Below are positions 1 through 5,407 of a stretch of DNA of 16,356 nt, one piece after another; within the stretch, counting starts at the first letter, position 1, and each line of letters begins with the position of its first letter. The position numbers were made by a program, and so were the translations under genes. The notes under the pieces were generated by a model that searched no databases, was not told the origin of the DNA, and saw nothing but the letters and a program-made list of their open reading frames with translations. Source of the DNA: Phycisphaerales bacterium UBA1845 (GTDB lineage Bacteria; Planctomycetota; Phycisphaerae; UBA1845); contig DDIR01000078.1 of assembly GCA_002338715.1 (NCBI GenBank), positions 1-16,356 on the forward strand. The letters are read 5' to 3'.

Positions 1-1
1 A

Positions 2-136
2 TCACAAATGCAGGCCCATATCGACACGTTATCAGAGGCATGGGCTGATGCCAAAATGCAACGTCGCCAGCCGCCAACGTCCCGTGAACGAAACATCCCG
101 CTACGATCGTCACCGGCCGAACATCCCAGGGGCTGA
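2..136 (+). CDS. Possible C-terminal end of an upstream gene (partial)
   Basis: A reading frame is open from the left edge to the TGA at 134-136, giving 44 codons. It includes a helix-like acidic/hydrophobic stretch (HIDTLSEAWADAKMQ) followed by a polar, Arg/Pro-rich tail, which is a common kind of protein C-terminus. The two other forward frames are less convincing: one closes at about 48 and the other overlaps the lipoprotein gene. No family can be recognised from this tail, and the frame could be open by chance. If real, it lies about 120 bp upstream of the lipoprotein gene on the same strand. Confidence 0.35.
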   Translation, partial: SQMQAHIDTLSEAWADAKMQRRQPPTSRERNIPLRSSPAEHPRG

Positions 137-258
137 TAATCACGCCATTCAAGCCGACCCAGGCGGTGGTTTGCGTGTGACAAGCGAAAGGTCCAAGTCG
201 CCTGGCACGTTCAATGCAGATAGAATTCACAGGCAGACTACAAAAACAGGATTTGCAC

Positions 259-567
259 ATGAGGATGCAATTGGCCAGCTTAGCCCTGATGGTGATCGCC
301 CTCTCGGGGTGCGCCCAGAACGATACCTACCTGCCGCCGCTGGTCACCATGCACCCAAACGTGATGTTCGACCCGCATCCGAACGCGATGTTGGCTGATT
401 TGAGCAACGTCCGCAGCGATTGGCCCAGCACGGACGGGTACTATGCCAATCCAGAGAAGCTCAATTATCGTGAGCGGATCTACGACATTCAGGGCTATAA
501 CTTCCGCAATTACCGCTTCCCGATCCGCCGATTCCAGCTCACCCGGGAAGGGTCAGCCGTCCGGTAA
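259..567 (+). CDS. Small lipoprotein of unknown function
   Basis: The 102-residue product begins with a lipoprotein signal: a short basic N-terminus (MRMQ), a hydrophobic core (LASLALMVIAL) and the lipobox LSGC with Cys18 as the predicted lipidated residue. The mature part is about 85 residues, rich in Pro, Asn, Tyr and Arg, with a near-duplicated HPNVMFD/HPNAMLAD motif at about residues 32-45. I chose the ATG at 259 rather than 214 because it places the signal peptide at the N-terminus and has an AGG seven bases upstream. It is presumably exported and anchored to a membrane. No domain is recognised and the neighbours do not suggest a role. The lipobox supports export well; the function is unknown. 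Confidence 0.7.
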   Translation: MRMQLASLALMVIALSGCAQNDTYLPPLVTMHPNVMFDPHPNAMLADLSNVRSDWPSTDGYYANPEKLNYRERIYDIQGYNFRNYRFPIRRFQLTREGSAVR

Positions 568-893
568 CAGGGGGCCGACCGGATTCCGGGCTTAAACCGG
601 CTCGGACACCCCCCAAATTGACCGAAAAATCACCCTCAAAAGTGCCCCAAAACGCCCTCAAAACGCCCGGTTCGCGCCACCATTTCGGGGTGCCTGTGAA
701 ATCTGCTTGATGCCGTAACCACATTGTCGTAGTATGACTTGCGCGAATTCACAAGGCGATTACTGTTTGATATTTGTGCGTTTGATCTTTCCGGTGGCGA
801 CTCGCCAGAACGGATGTCGTATCGGCTCGTGTGGGTGTGCTCGGGGATACCCCAATGCCCCCACGGATTAGCCGCCGGAAGTTGGAGCAATCA
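568..893. other. Intergenic region with phased A-tracts
   Basis: No convincing gene lies here; the longer minus-strand frames are shadows. Just after the lipoprotein stop, an imperfect hairpin (575-582 with 597-605, one bulged C) could end transcription, but no T-tract follows. At 615-663 five short A-tracts recur every 10 to 12.5 bp. A candidate promoter follows at 707-735. The remainder to 893 is the likely leader of the HU/IHF-family gene. Confidence 0.5.
707..735 (+). promoter_or_regulatory. Candidate sigma70-type promoter for the HU/IHF-family gene
   Basis: TTGATG (707-712) and TAGTAT (730-735) are separated by 17 bp. The hexamers match the TTGACA and TATAAT consensus at four positions each. 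The predicted start near 742 would leave a leader of about 150 nt before the ATG at 894. This is a weak call from consensus matching alone. Confidence 0.25.
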
Positions 894-1253
894 ATGGCCA
901 CGGTAACCAAAAAAGAACTGATTGATCGAATCGCTGAGGAAACCGGTGCGAAGCGGGTGCTCGTTAAGCGCATCGTGCAGAGTTTCCTCGACAACATCAT
1001 CGATGAGTTGGGAAACGGTAACCGCTTGGAATTCAGAGACTTCGGTGTATTTGAATGCAAGATTCGGGCCGCCCGCCGTGCCCAGAATCCGAAGACGCTC
1101 GAACCGGTCGATGTTGCGGCCAAACGCACCGTCAAATTCAAGATTGGCCGACTGATGAAAGAACGTCTCGTGGGCGATGGTTCGCCACCGCCGGACGTCC
1201 TCGATGCCGTCGCCCCCCAGTCGCATTCAAACAACCAGTCGCGCGAGGCCTGA
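894..1253 (+). CDS. HU/IHF-family DNA-binding protein
   Basis: The 119-residue product shows the HU/IHF fold order: N-terminal helices (TKKELIDRIAEETG and a second helix to about residue 39), the beta segment NRLEFRDFGVFECKIRAAR at about 43-61, and the DNA-binding arm with the conserved Asn-Pro (AQNPKT, about 63-68) whose proline intercalates into DNA in this family. The segment KRTVKFKIGRLMKERL (78-92) closes the core. About 25 extra residues (GDGSPPPDVLD and onward) form a polar tail absent from standard 90-residue HU. It should bend and compact DNA as a dimer. The ATG at 894 is preferred over 831 because it aligns with family N-termini and has GGAG at 884-887, six bases upstream. HU and IHF cannot be told apart by eye. 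Confidence 0.9.
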   Translation: MATVTKKELIDRIAEETGAKRVLVKRIVQSFLDNIIDELGNGNRLEFRDFGVFECKIRAARRAQNPKTLEPVDVAAKRTVKFKIGRLMKERLVGDGSPPPDVLDAVAPQSHSNNQSREA

Positions 1254-1293
1254 TCGCCCCAGCCATATCCAGATTGTGTCGCAGCAGGTTTAA

Positions 1294-1321
1294 GGTGCCC
1301 CGCCCTTTCAGGGTGGGGGAC
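1294..1321 (-). repeat. 28-bp hairpin repeat, copy 1 (inverted)
   Basis: This copy is identical to copy 2 at 1668-1695 but on the opposite strand. In the unit orientation it starts GTCCCCCACCCT and ends AGGGCGGGGCACC. It folds into a 9-bp stem with one A-C mismatch and a 3-base loop (GAA). It lies 40 bp after the stop of the HU/IHF-family gene, where it could act as a transcript-end structure. It has no T-tract, so it is not a canonical terminator. Confidence 0.85.
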
Positions 1322-1419
1322 AGATTGAACCTCTACCACACTCGGCCAGCACAACATTACCGCTGACAAACAACCCATTCGCGATCCTGATTTCCGGTCG
1401 CTTCGGACCCGTGATTTAG

Positions 1420-1447
1420 TTGACAGCCACCGATGCGCGTCGATGAT
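1420..1447 (+). promoter_or_regulatory. Candidate promoter upstream of the PHP phosphoesterase gene
   Basis: A perfect TTGACA (1420-1425) is followed after 16 bp by GATGAT (1442-1447), which matches TATAAT at four of six positions. It would leave a leader of about 260 nt that includes the dRS3-like palindrome and hairpin repeat copy 2. Only the -35 hexamer is strong. Confidence 0.25.
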
Positions 1448-1582
1448 CGATGTGATTAAGGTTACCCGGTCTTTTTGACCTTGCGGTTGTTTATCGCGAT
1501 CTTAGTCCAAGCATGGTGTTTTGCTCGTCCAATTTTGACAGCACGGGCGCCGGTACTCACCTGGATTGATTTCGTTTTGCCC

Positions 1583-1612
1583 CTGGATTCCCGCCTGCGC
1601 GGGAATGACGAC
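1583..1612 (+). repeat. dRS3-like palindromic repeat
   Basis: A perfect 8-bp stem, ATTCCCGC (1587-1594) and GCGGGAAT (1599-1606), surrounds the loop CTGC. It fits the pattern ATTCCC-N8-GGGAAT described for the neisserial dRS3 element. Similar TGGATTCCCGC/GCGGGAATGACG repeats are dispersed in many bacterial genomes. This is the only copy in the window. Confidence 0.75.
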
Positions 1613-1667
1613 GCTGTTGCGCCGCTATGTTTGGACTCTTGGTGTTCCAGTCTGTCTCGTTCTATCA

Positions 1668-1695
1668 GTCCCCCACCCTGAAAGGGCGGGGCACC
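1668..1695 (+). repeat. 28-bp hairpin repeat, copy 2
   Basis: This copy is identical to copy 1 in inverse orientation, with 346 bp between the two. It ends 17 bp before the phosphoesterase ATG at 1713, so it would form a GC-rich hairpin in that gene's leader if transcribed through. There it could hinder ribosome access or shield the 5' end. Confidence 0.85.
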
Positions 1696-1712
1696 CGTAC
1701 TCGTGGATTTTG

Positions 1713-2537
1713 ATGCGCATCTTTGATCAACATCTGCATTCCTGGAATTCGTTTGATTGTCAAACGCAGCCGATTGACAACGTTCGGCGGGCGATCGACG
1801 TTGGCTTGGCCGGGCTGACCTTCACTGAACATTTCGACACGCATCCGACGGAGTGGGACGGATGCGTCTATGACGATGCGAAGATCGAGCGCGAGATTCT
1901 TGAACTCCGTGAACAGTTCGGTGATCAAATTTTCATCGGCAAGGGCATCGAAGTTTGCTATCAGCCCGAGCGGATGGATTTCATTCTCAAGTTTCTCGCA
2001 GCCCATTCCTTTGATGTTATCTTGCTGAGTTTGCATTGGGCGTCGGGACGGGCGGTTCATGTTCAAGATCAATTCGCGAACATGTCGTGCGACGAATACC
2101 TGCGCTTCTATCTGAAAGCGATGTGCGATTGCACCGCACACCTTGTGCAGATGAAACGCGACGGGCATCAGCCATTTCAAATCCTCGGGCACCTCGACTT
2201 CGCCAAGCGGTATGCGTTCCGTATGTTTGGATTCGACGGCCCCCTGAACGAACCCAAACCGGTCGACGCGATTCTGCAAAACTGTCTGGACGCGGGGATT
2301 GTTCCGGAGATCAACACGTCAACGCTGCGGCAGGGCCTTTCGTCTCCCATGCCGGGGATGGAAGTCGTGCAGCGCTATGCGGAACTTGGTGGGACGATGA
2401 TGTCGTTCGGTTCGGATTCCCATCGGGCGGAAGACATCGGAGCCGGCGCGGACCACGCGATCAAGATGATGAAAGACGCCGGTTTGACCCACCTCGCCTG
2501 CTTCGAAGAAGGCCAACTCCGTGCCACTGCTCTGTGA
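1713..2537 (+). CDS. PHP-family phosphoesterase (histidinol-phosphatase-like)
   Basis: The 274-residue product carries the metal-site motifs of the PHP domain in order: HLH at residues 7-9, TEHFD at 38-42, a Glu at 80 (GKGIEV), SLHW at 106-109 (H108), GHLD at 159-162, EINTS at 199-203 and the final SDSH at 234-237. These are the usual ligands of the trinuclear metal centre, and the length fits the histidinol-phosphatase branch (HisK/HisJ type). That enzyme removes phosphate from L-histidinol phosphate in histidine synthesis, but no other his gene is nearby and the PHP family has other phosphoester substrates. The ATG at 1713 is chosen because HLH must lie near the N-terminus; the frame upstream runs through repeats. 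The last codons and the stop lie inside the inverted repeat at 2521-2594. Confidence 0.85.
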   Translation: MRIFDQHLHSWNSFDCQTQPIDNVRRAIDVGLAGLTFTEHFDTHPTEWDGCVYDDAKIEREILELREQFGDQIFIGKGIEVCYQPERMDFILKFLAAHSFDVILLSLHWASGRAVHVQDQFANMSCDEYLRFYLKAMCDCTAHLVQMKRDGHQPFQILGHLDFAKRYAFRMFGFDGPLNEPKPVDAILQNCLDAGIVPEINTSTLRQGLSSPMPGMEVVQRYAELGGTMMSFGSDSHRAEDIGAGADHAIKMMKDAGLTHLACFEEGQLRATAL

Positions 2538-2594
2538 GCAGTGTGGGGCAAAGGATGCCCATCGCCTTCTGCACTGCTCACAGAGCAGTGGCAC
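2521..2594. repeat. Perfect 23-bp inverted repeat made of two hairpin units
   Basis: The left arm (2521-2543) and the right arm (2572-2594) are exact reverse complements separated by 28 bp. Each arm is also palindromic by itself: CACTGCTC, the loop TGT, then GAGCAGTG. The locus can therefore fold as two small hairpins or one long cruciform. The spacer holds a further 5-bp hairpin (GGGCA/TGCCC). The phosphoesterase stop codon is in the left arm. The pair lies between convergent genes, like a REP doublet, and no T-tract follows on either strand. Confidence 0.9.
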
Positions 2595-2630
2595 GTCTTC
2601 TTATCGATAATCTTCCTATCAATAATCGTG

Positions 2631-3545
2631 TTAGTCGAAGTGTGCTGCGTTTCTTGGACGGACGGGTGCTCTTGGGGCTTTTTCGATTTCGATCACCATC
2701 TTGCCAAGCCGCCACAATCGAACCGTGCCCGTCGATTCGGACACGGTGATGGCGATGCTTTTGGTCGAAGCGCTGATAGCCGCGGCTGACGCATGTCGCG
2801 CGCCGAGCCCCTGTGGCAATTCGACGCCACTAGTATCGGGTCGAAGCGTCGTGCCAGCCGTTACAATCACACCGTTGCCCTTGATGAGAAACGCCCCATC
2901 GATCGCTGCGAATTCCTTGACGGTATTGCGCAAACGATCATCGAGAATGTTGCGATCCTTTTCGGCGTATCCGCGAAACGGGTTGATGATGTTTTGCTCG
3001 CTGTACTTCTGCAGTTCGCGCATGTTCCCGATCACAAACAGTGCACCGATCGGTTTGCCTTCGCGCCCTTCGTTGGCCAGCTCCAGCGCCATCGTCAACA
3101 CGCGTTGAAACACAACCCTGCGAACGTGTTCGGTCAGCTTGGGTTGCCCGACCGAATCAAACAATTCATATTCCTTGCCGACCTCCATCACCACGAGCGT
3201 GTCGATCGGTTTGCCGGCCACACCGGTCAATGCCACGAATGTTTCACCGGCATCGAGCACGCGCTGACTCAGCGCCAGCACGGTGGCCATCTTGATCTGG
3301 TCCATGCGGGTCAGTTGGAAACTCGGCACGTCGAGGCGCACGATGCGCGGATCATCGAGTTTGTCAGCATGCTCTTCCGCGCCGAATACGATCACGCGAA
3401 TGGGATCGGGAATGACCTCGAGCAGCCGCTTCACGTCAGGAATGGCATCGTAGCGCACGATGACGGCGACAGCATCGACCTGCTTGGCCACCACGCCGGT
3501 TGATTCAACGATGGCGTTGGCGTGGTTACGTTCCGATTTGCACAT
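2631..3545 (-). CDS. Diadenylate cyclase (DisA_N/DAC domain), DacZ-like
   Basis: The 304-residue product should make cyclic di-AMP from two ATP. The C-terminal part is a DAC domain: KPIGALFVIG at about 164-173, the catalytic DGA motif at 216-218 within IDGAFLIKGNGVIVTAG, then LPQGLGARHASAAAIS at about 243-258 and SIAITVSESTGTVR at 263-276. The second catalytic motif reads RHA rather than the RHR of DisA and CdaA. RHA-type motifs and a non-membrane N-terminal domain (here about residues 20-110) recall archaeal DacZ, from memory. There are no transmembrane helices and no DisA helix-hairpin-helix DNA-binding region, so it is probably cytosolic. The ATG at 3545 has no clear Shine-Dalgarno. It converges with the phosphoesterase gene and diverges from the toroid-fusion gene. 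Confidence 0.88.
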   Translation of the reverse strand: MCKSERNHANAIVESTGVVAKQVDAVAVIVRYDAIPDVKRLLEVIPDPIRVIVFGAEEHADKLDDPRIVRLDVPSFQLTRMDQIKMATVLALSQRVLDAGETFVALTGVAGKPIDTLVVMEVGKEYELFDSVGQPKLTEHVRRVVFQRVLTMALELANEGREGKPIGALFVIGNMRELQKYSEQNIINPFRGYAEKDRNILDDRLRNTVKEFAAIDGAFLIKGNGVIVTAGTTLRPDTSGVELPQGLGARHASAAAISASTKSIAITVSESTGTVRLWRLGKMVIEIEKAPRAPVRPRNAAHFD

Positions 3546-3562
3546 GGAGGTCGCTCTCGCGG

Positions 3563-3600
3563 TTGATGTTGTGACGTGCCATAGCGCGGATTATACTTGC
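3563..3600. promoter_or_regulatory. Overlapping divergent promoters with shared -10 region
   Basis: Only 59 bp separate the two divergent starts. On the plus strand TTGTGA (3569-3574) and TATACT (3592-3597) are 17 bp apart; transcription would begin at about the ATG at 3605, implying a leaderless mRNA. On the minus strand a perfect TATAAT occupies 3595-3590, overlapping the plus -10, and would give a leader of about 38 nt for the diadenylate cyclase gene; no good -35 is seen for it. The call rests on hexamer matches. Confidence 0.45.
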
Positions 3601-3604
3601 GGCC

Positions 3605-5407
3605 ATGAGATTAAATATGGTCATCGCGATTCTATGCCTTGTCGGGCATCCGGTGATGTTATCGGCGGATCCGCCCGGGATGTCGAGCATGGAGGCGGAA
3701 TATGATCCGCTGGACATAGGCCCGACCGAGCAGCGATTCCTTACCCAACTTATCCGCCGCACCCTGGAGGCCAAGGTCGCAAACCAACCGCCCTACCACC
3801 CGGAGTACGTTCCGCCCGCCCTGATCGACACCAAAAGCCAAATGGTCGTCACCTTGCGGATCGACGGATATGCCCGGGGGATCGGCGTGTCGCTTTTGAA
3901 TCCGATCGTCGAAGCCGCACAGGAGGCCGCACTGGTTGCACTGAGCAGTGCCCACAGCAGCATGGACGGCGCGACCTTTCGATTGGACGACGTTCTTATC
4001 GATGCGCAGGTGCTCGGTCGGACGAAGTCGTTTCATTCCACCCAAGGTGGTTGGATGACGCCCGGCGCGGTTGAGAATTTCATTGACCCGGGTCTTGATG
4101 GCATCGGCTTGTTTCTCGATGGCGAGCGTCGCTGGTGCACGCCGTCGGAGTTGATTGCCCGTGGCGTCAGTGTGCGGCAGGCGATCAAAACGCTGGGCAA
4201 AGAGATCACGATTGATTCGCGATCGCTGGCATTGGCGAAACTTTCAAAATTCCGCACGCTGCACTGGTGGGAAAGCGAAATCGGCGGCGAAATTCATGCG
4301 CTGCAACGGGGTATGACCTACGTCCCGATGCAGCAGGTCACGGCTGATGGGCTTGCTCAATCAATCGACCAGATCAGCGACTATCTGATCTATCGCCAGC
4401 GCCCCGATGGGACGTTCGCCTTTCGATACGATCCAGCCGCTGACTCATACGCGGCTGACGAAGACGAAATCGCGCAGTCGGGCGCGATCTGGGCACTTGC
4501 GATTCACGCGAGCGCATCGGATTCTGCCAGTGCGGAAGCGGCATTGCAGCGCAGCATCCGCGCGCGGCGCGAGTTGATGATCGATCTGCCCGACGTGGAA
4601 AACGCAGCGTTTCTGCAAACACCGGACCTCAAGAATCAACTCGGTGCAACCGCGCAGTTCTGCCTCGCACTCGCCGACGCGCCCAATCCGAAATTGACGG
4701 CCAACATTCGCGAGCAATTGGCCAACGCGATCATCTGGCTACAGAACCCCAATGGCCGCTTCATCACGACTTTTCCGCCCAATCGCGATCTCGAGGGTGA
4801 AGACGTCGCACCCGGACAAGCGGTTCTGGCGTTGGTTCGATGCTATGAACTGAATCCGACGCAGAAACTTCTCGACGCGATCGACAAGGCGTTCCCGATC
4901 TATCAGGATCGCTACGAGCGCGTCGGGTCGCCCGCGATGATTCCGTGGCACATGCAGGCCTATTCGCGGATGGCTCGATTGACCAAGCAGAGCAAGTATC
5001 GCGACTTCGCCTTCAGGATGGCCGACCAGGTCTGCGACCATCAGATCGTTTCAAACAATCGCGATGCGAGAATGCTCGTCGGGGCGATCGCTGCGCCCGG
5101 TATTCTTCCCGCGAACGCTGCGACGGCTGCAATGCTCAGCGGTCTGACCGAAGCCGCGAAACTCGCCAAGGAAACCGGCGACACGAAGCGATACGATCGG
5201 TACACCGAAGCATGCAGGTTGGCGGCTCGGTTTGTCATGCAGTTGCAGGTCCGCAAGGAAGAATGCTTCTTCGTCCGCAGCCAGCCCGACACGGTCAACG
5301 GCATTCGTACGTCACCGATCGACTGGCGCATCCGGATCGACAACTGCCAACACGCACTCATCGGATTAACCAAAGCCCGTCAGACTCTATTTGCTAATCC
5401 ATCGTGA
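3605..5407 (+). CDS. Exported AMMECR1-like / six-hairpin (alpha,alpha) toroid fusion protein
   Basis: The 600-residue product starts with a signal-like segment (MVIAILCLVGHPVMLSA, cleavage near residue 21). Residues about 40-225 resemble an AMMECR1 domain: an initial helix (TEQRFLTQLIRRTLEAKV), a VVTLRIDGYARGIGV strand-turn at 81-95, the long helix NPIVEAAQEAALVAL and DPGLDGIGLFLDGERRWCTPSEL at 161-183. The family's usual RGCIG is RGIGV here, without the Cys. Residues about 245-595 look like an alpha/alpha toroid of the glycosidase, epimerase or terpene-cyclase type: RQRPDGTFAFRY, SGAIWALA, LQNPNGRF, and a final DNCQHALIGL. The substrate is unknown; a role in polysaccharide or lipid-linked sugar processing is inference. 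The stop overlaps the next start (GTGA), implying translational coupling. The ATG at 3605 has no Shine-Dalgarno; 3617 is an alternative. Confidence 0.75.
   Translation: MRLNMVIAILCLVGHPVMLSADPPGMSSMEAEYDPLDIGPTEQRFLTQLIRRTLEAKVANQPPYHPEYVPPALIDTKSQMVVTLRIDGYARGIGVSLLNPIVEAAQEAALVALSSAHSSMDGATFRLDDVLIDAQVLGRTKSFHSTQGGWMTPGAVENFIDPGLDGIGLFLDGERRWCTPSELIARGVSVRQAIKTLGKEITIDSRSLALAKLSKFRTLHWWESEIGGEIHALQRGMTYVPMQQVTADGLAQSIDQISDYLIYRQRPDGTFAFRYDPAADSYAADEDEIAQSGAIWALAIHASASDSASAEAALQRSIRARRELMIDLPDVENAAFLQTPDLKNQLGATAQFCLALADAPNPKLTANIREQLANAIIWLQNPNGRFITTFPPNRDLEGEDVAPGQAVLALVRCYELNPTQKLLDAIDKAFPIYQDRYERVGSPAMIPWHMQAYSRMARLTKQSKYRDFAFRMADQVCDHQIVSNNRDARMLVGAIAAPGILPANAATAAMLSGLTEAAKLAKETGDTKRYDRYTEACRLAARFVMQLQVRKEECFFVRSQPDTVNGIRTSPIDWRIRIDNCQHALIGLTKARQTLFANPS

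Larger units (their letters stand above)
1254..1712. other. Repeat-rich intergenic region
   Basis: This 459-bp stretch holds no convincing gene. The 68-codon frame at 1475-1681 runs through repeats and has no gene-like features. It contains two inverted copies of a 28-bp hairpin repeat (1294-1321 and 1668-1695) and a dRS3-like palindrome (1583-1612). A perfect TTGACA lies at 1420-1425, with the partial -10 match GATGAT 16 bp further on; this may be the promoter of the phosphoesterase gene. The sequence between the inverted copies shows nothing else recognisable. Confidence 0.6.

Noticed and set aside
48..398. 116-codon plus-strand frame
   Set aside because: It overlaps the lipoprotein gene in another frame, has no signal peptide or domain, and is rich in Arg, Pro and Gly like a GC-driven shadow. 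The lipobox in the competing frame is stronger evidence.
575..605. Possible terminator after the lipoprotein gene
   Set aside because: The hairpin is imperfect, has a 14-base loop and no T-tract. It is noted only in the intergenic description.
749..1378. 209-codon minus-strand frame
   Set aside because: It is antisense to the HU/IHF-family gene and runs through hairpin repeat copy 1; no recognisable features.
1475..1681. 68-codon plus-strand frame ending in repeat copy 2
   Set aside because: Its middle (LDSRLRGNDD) is the translation of the dRS3-like palindrome and its end is the hairpin repeat, so it is repeat DNA read as protein.
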